Shown here piece by piece: positions 17,698 to 26,000 of a DNA stretch of 64,000 nt. Position 1 is the stretch's first letter, and each line of letters opens with the position of its first letter. Location of the stretch: NCBI GenBank assembly GCA_963786765.1, contig CAWBAJ010000013.1:1-64000 (forward strand), given 5' to 3'. The DNA comes from DATKNA01 sp963786765. GTDB taxonomy: Bacteria > Actinomycetota > Actinomycetes > Actinomycetales > Kineosporiaceae. The translations under genes and the position numbers were made by a program. Below the pieces are notes generated by a model that saw nothing but the letters and a program-made list of their open reading frames with translations, was not told the DNA's origin and made no database searches.

Positions 17698-18866
17698 CGT
17701 TCCCACGGCAGCCAGGCCCGCAGGACGAAATCGCCGTTGCGGGTCAGGCCGTGCTCGATGCGGCCATGACTGGCGGCGGCCCGTTCGGCGAGCCCGACGA
17801 GGCCGAAGCCTATGCCGTCCTTGCCGTTGAGCTCCCCACCGACCCGTACCGGATTCCGCACCGACAGGTCCAGTCCGTTCCCGGGGTGGCCCGTCAGCTC
17901 GACGGTGACCATGGCGTGGGGCGCGTGCTTGCGGGCGTTCGTCAGGGCCTCCTGGACGATGCGGAAGGCGCTGCGGCCGATCGACTCCGGGAGGGCGTCG
18001 AGGTCCTCCAGGTCCGAACGCAGCGTGACGTGCGCGCCCGCCGCGCGTTCGTCGTCGAGCAACGAGTCCAGGTCACTGAGTGTCGGTTGGGGCCGGTGGT
18101 GGGTGACGTCGATGCCGCGCTCGGTGTCCCGGAGCAGGCCGAGGATCTCCCGGAGGTCGGCGAGGGCGCGTTGAGAATTGGCCTGGATGATCGCGGCGGT
18201 CTCTCGCGTCTCGGCGGCGCTGAGGTCGGTCCGGTAGGCGAGCGCTCCGGCATGGACGGCGACCAGTGACATCCGGTGTGCCAGCACGTCGTGCATCTCG
18301 CGGGCGATGCGTGTCCGCTCGCCCGCCCGAGCGGTGGAGATCTGCAGCGCCTGTTCGCGTTCGGCCCGTTCTGCTCGATCGTGCAGGGAGGCGATCAGGT
18401 CCCGGCGCGCGCCGAGGTACATGCCGATGGCGACGACGACGCCGGCCGCCAGGACGCAGAAGAGCAGGTTCACGTACCACGACATGGTCCGGTTCGGCTG
18501 GACGGCGAACGAGGCCTGCCCTGCCAGGACGGACAGCGCGGCCGTGGGCAGGATCTCGCGCCATCGCCGGCGGGCGGACAGCGACACCTGGCAGACGATC
18601 CACGGGCCGATCGCGCTCACTGACACGGCGGTGGCCGCGACGGTCAGGACGGTGACGGCGAGCGGCCAGCGGCGGCGGCACTGCATCGCGGCCAGGGACG
18701 CGACGCCGAGCGCCAGATCGCCCCAGAACAGCGTCCGGGCCGACTGCCACTGGTCCTGCGCGACCGACAGCCAGAGCAAGCCCCCGATCACGACCGCGAA
18801 CACAGTGCTCAGCCAGGTCGTCTGCCCAGGGGTCAACCGCCGGCCGGTGCGTTCGGCGGTGCTCAC
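17694..18866 (-). CDS. DesK/NarX-type sensor histidine kinase
   Basis: A 390-residue kinase. About five N-terminal transmembrane segments (VFAVVIGGLLWLSV, LAVTVLTVAATAVSVSAIG, LLFCVLAAGVVVAIGMYLG and others), a short coiled segment, a HisKA_3 dimerisation domain with the phospho-acceptor in AREMHDVLAHRMSL, and an ATPase domain with FRIVQEALTNARKHA and GFGLVGLAERA. Start GTG 18866 (VSTAERTGRRL) is preferred; the in-frame extension to 19022 would cross the divergent promoter region. Coupled to the response regulator and divergent from an ABC transporter, which it probably regulates. The stimulus is unknown. Confidence 0.9.
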   Translation of the reverse strand: MSTAERTGRRLTPGQTTWLSTVFAVVIGGLLWLSVAQDQWQSARTLFWGDLALGVASLAAMQCRRRWPLAVTVLTVAATAVSVSAIGPWIVCQVSLSARRRWREILPTAALSVLAGQASFAVQPNRTMSWYVNLLFCVLAAGVVVAIGMYLGARRDLIASLHDRAERAEREQALQISTARAGERTRIAREMHDVLAHRMSLVAVHAGALAYRTDLSAAETRETAAIIQANSQRALADLREILGLLRDTERGIDVTHHRPQPTLSDLDSLLDDERAAGAHVTLRSDLEDLDALPESIGRSAFRIVQEALTNARKHAPHAMVTVELTGHPGNGLDLSVRNPVRVGGELNGKDGIGFGLVGLAERAAASHGRIEHGLTRNGDFVLRAWLPWER

Positions 18867-18996
18867 CGTTCGAGCGTAGATCGGGACGGTGCAGGCACAC
18901 CACCGACCAAAGTCGATGCCAGGAATCGACCTCGGTCGAGCCGGGACCGACCGGTGACCGATGCGCGACGGCAGCGCTGCCCCGCAGGCTCGACAC

Positions 18997-19896
18997 ATGA
19001 TCCTCGTAGACCAGCTCACCAAGCGGTACGGCCGCTACACGGCCGTCGACTCCATCTCCTTCTCCGTACGCCCGGGGACAGTCACCGGCTTCCTCGGCCC
19101 GAACGGCGCCGGCAAGTCGACCACCATGCGCATGCTGGTCGGTCTGACCGTCCCGACGTCCGGCACCGCGACCATCAACGGAGAACAGTTCGCCGACCTC
19201 CCCAACCCCGGCCTCGAGGTGGGCGTCCTCCTGGACGCCTCTGCCCAGCACGCAGGCCGCACCGGACGCGAGATCCTCACGATCGCCGCTGACACCATGG
19301 GTCTGCCCCGCCGCCGCGTCGACGAGATGCTCGAGCTCGTCAGCCTGACACCTTCGGAGGCCAAGCGCCGGGTGCGCAACTACTCCCTCGGCATGCGTCA
19401 GCGACTGGGCATCGGCACCGCACTGCTCGGGGACCCCCGGGTACTGATCCTCGACGAACCAGCCAACGGGCTCGACCCTGCCGGGATCCGGTGGATGCGC
19501 GACCTGCTGACGGGCTTTGCCAGCCAGGGCGGCACCGTCCTGTTGTCCTCGCACCTGCTCCACGAGATCGAGGTCATCGCCGACGACCTGGTCGTGATCG
19601 GGAACGGCAAGATCGTCGCGTCCGGCAGCAAGGAAGAGCTGCTGGCCGCAGCGGGGACGCTCGTCCGGTCGACGTCACCGCGCGACCTCGCGCACGCCCT
19701 CGAACGGGCCGGGATCCCCAGCACGCTCGCAGGGGACGGCTCGGTACGCACGGACGCCGACCCTGCTCGGGTCGGGGCGGTGGCCCTGACAGCTGGCATC
19801 GCCCTCACCGAGCTCCGGTCCGCCGAGGGCACCGGGCTCGAAGACATGTTCCTGTCCCTCACTGCCGACACCCAACGCGAAGGAGTTGCGGCATGA
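18997..19896 (+). CDS. ABC transporter ATP-binding protein
   Basis: A 299-residue ATPase of the ABC-2 exporter (DrrA/bacitracin-type) group: Walker A GPNGAGKST, signature YSLGMRQRLGIGTALLG, Walker B VLILDEPANGLDP, switch His in LLSSHLLHE, and a C-terminal domain ending LEDMFLSLTAD, typical of this subfamily. ATG 18997 (MILVDQLTKRYG) is chosen as the family-like start; an in-frame ATG at 18961 is possible and neither has a strong ribosome site. Its stop overlaps the permease start (ATGA). Transported substrate unknown; peptide or antibiotic export is usual for this class. Confidence 0.9.
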   Translation: MILVDQLTKRYGRYTAVDSISFSVRPGTVTGFLGPNGAGKSTTMRMLVGLTVPTSGTATINGEQFADLPNPGLEVGVLLDASAQHAGRTGREILTIAADTMGLPRRRVDEMLELVSLTPSEAKRRVRNYSLGMRQRLGIGTALLGDPRVLILDEPANGLDPAGIRWMRDLLTGFASQGGTVLLSSHLLHEIEVIADDLVVIGNGKIVASGSKEELLAAAGTLVRSTSPRDLAHALERAGIPSTLAGDGSVRTDADPARVGAVALTAGIALTELRSAEGTGLEDMFLSLTADTQREGVAA

Positions 19897-20705
19897 CCGC
19901 CACGATCGTCCCTCCCGACACCATCGAGGCCGAGCCGGCCCGACGGACCGCCCAGCCCATCCCGACCACCCGACTCGTCAAGGTCGAGCTGCGCAAGATG
20001 TTCAACACCCGCTCGGGATTCTGGATGCTCATCAGCATCGGCGTCCTGTCGCCCATCTCGGCCGGGTCGCTCCTCGTCCTCGGCCTCAACAGCGACGTCA
20101 CCTACCAGAACTTCGTGAGGGCGAGCGGGTTCCCGATGTCGGTGATCTTGCCGATCATCGCGATCCTGGCCGTCACAGGTGAGTGGAGCCAGCGAAGTGG
20201 GCTCACGACCTTCACGCTGGTGCCGAGCCGCGGCCGCGTGATCGGCGCCAAGGCGATCGCGACCCTCCTGGTGGGCCTCGGCGCCGTCTCCGTCGCCTTC
20301 GCGGTCGGCGCCCTCGGCAACGTGGCCGGGTCCGCGCTCGCAGGCGTCGACACCGCGTGGGACATTTCGTTGTCCATGGCACTCCAGATGATGCTCTACA
20401 ACCTGGTTGGCATGGCCTTCGGCTTCGCCCTCGGTGTCGTGCTGCGCAACTCCGCGGCCGCGATCGTGGGCTACTTCGTCGCTTCACTGGTCATGCCGGG
20501 CATCCTCGCGCTCCTGGCTCAGGTGCGTTCGTGGTTCGAGGACCTGCAGCCGTGGATCGACTGGCACTACACGCAGGTGGCGCTCCTCGATGGCGCCACG
20601 AACACTGTCAAGGAGTGGGCGATGCTCGGCTCGACCACGATGATCTGGATCGTCCTTCCCCTCGTCATCGGACTGCTGTCCCTGCGCCGCTCCGAGGTCA
20701 AGTAG
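19893..20705 (+). CDS. ABC-2-type transporter permease
   Basis: A 270-residue permease with six hydrophobic segments, beginning after a soluble stretch: TTRLVKVELRKMFNTRSGFW, then MLISIGVLSPISAGSLLVLG, VILPIIAILAVTGEWSQR, ALGNVAGSALAG, SAAAIVGYFVASLVMPGILAL and MIWIVLPLVIGLLSLR. Coupled by ATGA overlap to the ATPase gene, forming the exporter. It is the intact paralogue of the orphan permease at 15053-15859. Confidence 0.88.
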   Translation: MTATIVPPDTIEAEPARRTAQPIPTTRLVKVELRKMFNTRSGFWMLISIGVLSPISAGSLLVLGLNSDVTYQNFVRASGFPMSVILPIIAILAVTGEWSQRSGLTTFTLVPSRGRVIGAKAIATLLVGLGAVSVAFAVGALGNVAGSALAGVDTAWDISLSMALQMMLYNLVGMAFGFALGVVLRNSAAAIVGYFVASLVMPGILALLAQVRSWFEDLQPWIDWHYTQVALLDGATNTVKEWAMLGSTTMIWIVLPLVIGLLSLRRSEVK

Positions 20706-20725
20706 TCGCACCCGAGCGCTCCGAG

Positions 20726-21041
20726 TGCGGGTGGTGGGCGGGCGGGATCGCGTCGGCAGCGTCGGTCGTCATCGACAACACGGTGGTGGGCTGGGCCGGC
20801 TCGCCAACCTACGCGGCCCCGATCAAGGAGGTGCTCGCCTTCCACGCGGAGAACCGGGCCGCGGTCGAGATCGCGGTCGGCCTGGAGGCGCTGACCCTGC
20901 CGCTGCTGCTCCTGTTCGTGACCGGTCTCCACGGGCTCGTCGGGCGCCGCGGGGGTGCGGGCGCGGACTGGTCGCGCCTCGCGGTGGCCGCAGGCGCGAC
21001 CTTTTCGGCGGTGACGGCGTTCTACGCCGTGGTGTGGGACG
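20726..21041 (+). pseudogene. truncated membrane-protein gene fused to the integrase remnant
   Basis: An open stretch reads VVIDNTVVGWAGSPTYAAPI, EVLAFHAENRAAVEIAVGLE, LTLPLLLLFVTGLHGLVGRR and FSAVTAFYAVVWDG, clearly an amphipathic/hydrophobic membrane protein missing both its start and its C terminus. At about 21041 it changes abruptly into integrase coding sequence in another frame. A deletion or recombination joined two gene remnants here. Confidence 0.6.
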
Positions 21042-21122
21042 GTCCGCAAGTACGCCTACGGCCGCACCAAGACCGCGGCTCGGACCAAGCTCCGAGAGCT
21101 GCTCCGGGACGTCGAGGACGGC

Positions 21123-22178
21123 TTGACGACCGTCAATGACCGGTTCACGGTGCAGGACGCCGTCCGCGACTGGCTCGACCACGGGCTCGCCAGAGCTGAA
21201 GAGTCGACCAGGACGAAGAACCGTCAACTCGCCGAGACGCACATCGTTCCGTTGCTCGGGGCGCGCCGTCTGCGGGAGCTCACGGTCGTCGACGTGGACA
21301 GCTGGCTCGTCGGCCGCGCCAGGGTCGTGAGTACAAGCACGCTGCGGATCCTCCACTCCGCGCTCAATCGGTCAATCAAGCGCGCGATGGCACAGAACAA
21401 GGTCAAGCGGAACGTCGTCGAGCTGGCCACGCTGCCGAAGGGACGGGAGGGCCGGCAGTCCAAGTCACTCACGCTGGCCCAGGCCGCCGCGATCCTCGAG
21501 ACCGTCGAGGGGACCCGGATGCACGCCTACGTCGTCGTCTCTCTCCTGACTGGTGCTCGCACGGAGGAGCTGCGCGCCCTGCTCTGGTCGGATGTCGACC
21601 TGCTCGGCCGGCCCGATCTCAACCCGTCCGTACCGCCGTCCATGGCCGTGTGGCGATCGGTCCGGGCCACAGGTGACACCAAGACCAAGCGATCCCGCCG
21701 GACCCTGGCGCTGCCGGCGCGCTGCGTCGACGTCCTGTCCGAGCACAGCCGCCTGCAGGCTCGTATCCGTGCCGAGGCCGGTTCGAAGTGGGTCGACCTC
21801 GGTCTCGTGTTCACCACCCGCTACGGCACCCCGCTGGACTCGGCTGACGTCCGCCGGGACTTCCGGGCAGCCATCGGCCGGGCCGCCGACGTCGACGCCA
21901 GCCAGTGGACGCCCCGCGAGCTGCGGCACTCGTTCGTATCGCTCCTGTCGGACAGCGGCGTCCCCATCGAGGAGATCTCCCGCCTCGTCGGGCACCGCAG
22001 CACGGTAGTCACGGAGGTCGTGTACAGGAAGCAGCTCCGCCCGGTCCTGGAGTCCGGAGCAACCGTCATGGATCGCCTCTTCGCGGCTGCCAAGGAGGAC
22101 GTTGGCGGCCAGTTTGGCGGGCAGGAGCCCTCAGCAACGGACGAGCCCGGCTCCCTCGCGGAAGGAACCGGGCTCTGA
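21123..22178 (+). CDS. tyrosine recombinase (integrase), N-terminally truncated
   Basis: About 351 residues from TTG 21123; integrase-like coding already begins at 21045 (RKYAYGRTKTAARTKLRELL), but an in-frame stop lies upstream and no proper start or arm-binding N terminus exists. Core-binding region RFTVQDAVRDWLDHGL to VDVDSWLVGRARVVSTSTLR. Catalytic residues: Arg in SLLTGARTEELRALLWSDVD, RELRHSFVSLLSD (R-x-x-R in place of the usual H-x-x-R), GHRST, and Tyr in TEVVYRKQL. It ends inside the 94-bp att repeat beside tRNA-Ile, as expected for an integrase that uses this tRNA. Mobility is doubtful without the N terminus. Confidence 0.85.
   Translation: MTTVNDRFTVQDAVRDWLDHGLARAEESTRTKNRQLAETHIVPLLGARRLRELTVVDVDSWLVGRARVVSTSTLRILHSALNRSIKRAMAQNKVKRNVVELATLPKGREGRQSKSLTLAQAAAILETVEGTRMHAYVVVSLLTGARTEELRALLWSDVDLLGRPDLNPSVPPSMAVWRSVRATGDTKTKRSRRTLALPARCVDVLSEHSRLQARIRAEAGSKWVDLGLVFTTRYGTPLDSADVRRDFRAAIGRAADVDASQWTPRELRHSFVSLLSDSGVPIEEISRLVGHRSTVVTEVVYRKQLRPVLESGATVMDRLFAAAKEDVGGQFGGQEPSATDEPGSLAEGTGL
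22143..22175 (-). terminator. hairpin downstream of tRNA-Ile
   Basis: GAGCCCGG and CCGGGCTC arms with an imperfect extended stem form a strong hairpin 20 nt past the tRNA 3' end. It is also translated as the last residues of the integrase on the other strand. The same hairpin is at 16178-16210. Confidence 0.6.
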
Positions 22179-22236
22179 CCAGGGGTTATGGGGGTGGGCC
22201 TAGGAAGACTTGAACTTCCGACCTCTTCCTTATCAG
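22143..22236 (+). repeat. att direct repeat, tRNA-proximal copy
   Basis: 94 bp matching 16178-16271 with one mismatch. It spans the integrase 3' end, the terminator-like hairpin and the 3' part of tRNA-Ile(GAT) up to the anticodon loop. With its partner it bounds a segment of about 5.97 kb. Confidence 0.92.
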
Positions 22237-22268
22237 GGAAGCGCTCTAACCGACTGAGCTATAGGCCC
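22195..22268 (-). tRNA. tRNA-Ile (anticodon GAT)
   Basis: 74 nt reading GGGCCTATAGCTCAGT at the 5' end, with D-arm GGTTAGAGC, anticodon arm CTTCC-CTGATAA-GGAAG (anticodon GAT), T-arm around GTTCAAGTC and a closing acceptor strand TAGGCCC with discriminator A. The 3' CCA is not encoded. It lies after gyrA and the DUF3566 gene, its usual actinobacterial place. Its 3' part is the integration site of the island at lower coordinates. Confidence 0.96.
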
Positions 22269-22347
22269 GTGGGCGTTCCCACCGGTGGACGAGGTTACCG
22301 CAGCGACCCTGCCCACCCAAACCGGATCCCCCGCGGCGGGACCCGGG

Positions 22348-22911
22348 TCAGTCGTCCGACAGCGTGACCTGCAGTCCCCCGACGAGGCTCGAGGCGAGGT
22401 TGTAGAGCAGCGCGCCCAGCGTCGACAGGGCCATGATGATCAGGACGTTGACGACGGCGATCACCGTGGTCAGCGAGACGACCCGCCCCAGCCCGACCCA
22501 CTGGTTGATGTCGAACTTCGACTGGGCGCTGCCGATGCTGCGCAGCTCGTTGTTGATCGACGAGAAGACACCCATCGCGTCGAGCACGGACCACAGCACG
22601 ACCGACGCCGTCACGAGGACGATGCCCAGGGCCACGGACAGCAAGAACGACAACTTGAGCACGGACCACGGGTCGACCCGGGCGATCGTCAGCCGGACCT
22701 TGCGTGGGCCGACCGTGGGCATCCCACCCGTGGACGGGCCCTGGACCTGGCGGGGAGGCTCGGCGTAGACGTTCGGCCGCGGCGCGCCGCGGCCGTTCCC
22801 GTTCACCGTGGCGGTGGGCGCGGGGGCCGCCAGTGAGGGCGCTCCGTCGCCCGGACGGCCGCCGACCTTGGGGGCCGAACCCGACCGGAACGCCTGCTCG
22901 GACTGACTCAC
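22348..22911 (-). CDS. DUF3566 transmembrane protein downstream of gyrA
   Basis: About 187 residues: a disordered Pro/Ala/Gly-rich N terminus (about 70 residues), then RKVRLTIARVDPWSVLKLSF, two transmembrane segments (LSVALGIVLVTASVVLWSVL and VIAVVNVLIIMALSTLGALL) and LASSLVGGLQVTLSDD at the end. This is the conserved DUF3566 protein found after gyrA in actinobacteria (CwsA-like neighbourhood in mycobacteria). GTG 22911 has GGAGG at 5 nt; GTG 22917 is an alternative. Possible role at the cell pole or septum; not established. Confidence 0.88.
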   Translation of the reverse strand: MSQSEQAFRSGSAPKVGGRPGDGAPSLAAPAPTATVNGNGRGAPRPNVYAEPPRQVQGPSTGGMPTVGPRKVRLTIARVDPWSVLKLSFLLSVALGIVLVTASVVLWSVLDAMGVFSSINNELRSIGSAQSKFDINQWVGLGRVVSLTTVIAVVNVLIIMALSTLGALLYNLASSLVGGLQVTLSDD

Positions 22912-23046
22912 GCTCACCTCCGCACTCCTTTACCGTCCCGACGGTACGCCATGAGACCCCTCCCCGCGCACATGCGACTCCGCGCGCGCCGCGCAGCTTG
23001 CAGTTGAGCCCCGGCCGTCCTCGATCGTACCGGCACGGGGAAGAGG

Positions 23047-26000
23047 TCACGACGCGTCGCCGTCGCCGTCGGCACCAGGCGTGTCCTGGCCGCCCTCGTC
23101 GATCACGCCCGGCTCGGCGTCCGGGTCCGTCCCTGCGCCCGCGGCGGCGTCGAGGGCGGGACCGTCCGGCGCAGCCGGCAGCTCCTCGTCGTCGGCGCCG
23201 AGGCCGCGTTCGGTGTTCCGGGCGAGCGCGATGATCCGGTCGCCGTGGTCCGGCTTGGCGAAGACGACGCCCATCGTGTCGCGGCCCTTGGCCGGGACGC
23301 CGTGAACGGCGGACCGGACCACCTTGCCGCGCTCCATCACGACGAGCACCTCGTCGTCGTTGCCGACGATCATGGCGCCGACGAGGTCACCGCGCTCCTC
23401 GTTGAGCTTGGCCACCTTGATGCCGAGCCCTCCGCGGCCCTGGTTCCGGTACTCGTCCACCGACGTCCGCTTCGCATAGCCCTGCTCGGTGACGACGAAG
23501 ACGAAGGCGTCGTCGACGTCGCGGACGACGTCCATGGACAGCAGCTGGTCGTCGTGCCGGAAGCGCATCCCGGTCACCCCTGAGGTCGCGCGGCCCATCG
23601 GGCGCAGCGCGGCGTCGTCGGCCGTGAAGCGCAGGGACATGCCCTTGCGGCTGACGAGCAGGATGTCGACGCCCTCGCCGAGCAGCCGTGCCGCGACCAG
23701 CTCGTCGCCGTCAGTGAGGTTGATCGCGATGACACCGCCGGCCCGGTTCGAGTCGTACTCCTCGAGGCGCGTCTTCTTGATCCGGCCCTCTCGCGTGGCG
23801 AGCACGAGGAACGGCGCCGCGGAGTAGTCGGGGATGTCGAGGACCTGCGCGATCTCCTCGCCCGGCTGGAACGCGAGCAGGTTCGCCACGTGCTGGCCCT
23901 TGGCGTCGCGGCCCCCCTCCGGCAGCTCGTACGCCTTCGCCCGGTACACCCGGCCGAGGTTCGTGAAGAACAGGAGCCAGTGGTGGGTGGTCGTCACGAA
24001 GAAGTGCTCGACGACGTCGTCGCTGCGCAACTGCGCCCCGCGGACCCCCTTGCCGCCGCGGCGCTGCGCCCGGTACTGGTCGGACCGGGTCCGCTTGGCG
24101 TAACCGCCTCGCGTGATGGTGACGACGACCTCCTCCTCAGGGATGAGGTCCTCGACGTCCATGTCGCCGTCGAACGGCAGGATCTGGGTGCGCCGGGCGT
24201 CGCCGAACTTGTCGACGATCTCGGCGAGCTCCTCGGACACGATCCGGCGCTGCCGTTCGGGCGAGGCGAGGATGTCGTTGTAGTCGGCGATCTCGAGCTC
24301 GAGAGCGGCCAGCTCGTCGATGATGCGCTGGCGCTCGAGCGCGGCCAGGCGCCGCAGCTGCAGGTTGAGGATCGCCCCGGCCTGCTCCTCGTCGATGTCG
24401 AGCAGCGACATCAGGCCGGTGCGGGCCTCGTCGGCCGACGGCGAGTTGCGGATCAGCGAGATGACCTCGTCGAGCGCGTCGAGTGCCTTGACGAAGCCCC
24501 GGTACAGGTGGGCCGACCGCTCGGCCTCTGCGAGCAGGTACCGGGTGCGCCGGACGACGACCTCGATCTGGTGGTCGACCCAGTGCCGGACGAACTTGTC
24601 CAGGCTGAGGGTGCGTGGCACGCCGTCGACGAGCGCCAGCATGTTCGCGCCGAAGGTGTCCTGCAGCTGGGTGTGCTTGTAGAGGTTGTTGAGGACGACC
24701 TTGGCGACGGCGTCCCGCTTGAGGACGACGACGATCCGCAGCCCCGTCTTGTCCGACGTGTCGTCCCGCAGGTCGGCGATGCCCTGGATCCGGCCGCTGT
24801 CGACGAGTTCGGAGATCTTGACCGTGAGGTTGTCGGGGTTGACCTGGTAGGGCAGCTCGGTGACGACGAGGCAGGTGCGGCCCTGGATCTCCTCCACGGT
24901 GACGACGGCGCGCATCGTGATCTGCCCGCGGCCCGTCCGGTAGGCCTCCTCGATGCCGCGGGTGCCCATGATGAGCCCGCGGGTCGGGAAGTCCGGGCCC
25001 TTGATGCGCAGGAGCAGCTGGCCGAGCAGCTCCTCGTCGTTCGCGAGGGGGTTCGCCAGCAGCCACTGCACCCCTTCGGCCACCTCGCGAAGGTTGTGCG
25101 CGGGGATGTTCGTGGCCATGCCGACCGCGATGCCGGAGGAACCGTTGACGAGCAGGTTCGGGAAGCGGCTGGGCAGGACGACGGGCTCCCGGGTCTTCCC
25201 GTCGTAGTTCGCCTGGAAATCGACGGTGTCCTTGTCGATGTCCCGGACCATTTCCATGGCGAGCGGGGCCATTCGACACTCTGTGTTGTGGCTGACGAAG
25301 CCGTTCGTGACGAACGAGTGGTCGTCGGTGTCGATCCGCAGGCTGTAGACGGGCTGGACGCCGGCAGCGCCGACCGACTCGACCGTGGCGTAGTAGAACC
25401 GGCCGTCGATCAGCGGGATCGCGACCTCTTCGGCCTCCGGGTCGAGCCGGTCGAGGATCTCCTCGCCCTCACGCTCCCACCGCTCGATCCGGTCGACGTT
25501 GTGCCGGCGGAGCCAGTCGGCGTCCGTCCGGCTGCCGCTCCCGTGCTTGCGCAGGTACTCGGCGAGGAAGGGTACGGCGTCGTCCGACAGCGCCGAGGAC
25601 TCCAGCGGGATCCGCGCGAGGATCTGATGGAGCTTCGCCTGCTTGAGCGTCCGAAAGCCGACGTGAGCGGCGAAGATCCGGGCGTCGCGACGGTTGGTGA
25701 TGACGACCTTGAGCTCGCCCGTGGTGTGGCGAACGACCTTCGACACGACGCCGAACTCCAGGAGGAGCTGCTGGACGTCGGCAGCCAGCCGGGCGCTGCG
25801 TGTGGAGTACGAGATCTGGATGCTGTTCCGGGGAAGAGCGCTGACGGACCCGTCACCCGAGAAGAGCGCCTGCAGGAAGGCGACCTTGACGGCGGACCCC
25901 GCCGACCAGACGAACTCGGGCACCTTCTTGTCCGAACTGCGCAGTCCCTCGAGCTCTGCGAGGCGTGACCGGCGCAGCGCGGTGAGGTCCTGGACGTCGA

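Noticed and set aside
23890..25968. 692-codon plus-strand open frame antisense to gyrA
   Set aside because: It is the complement of gyrase and intein coding sequence and carries no recognisable domain.
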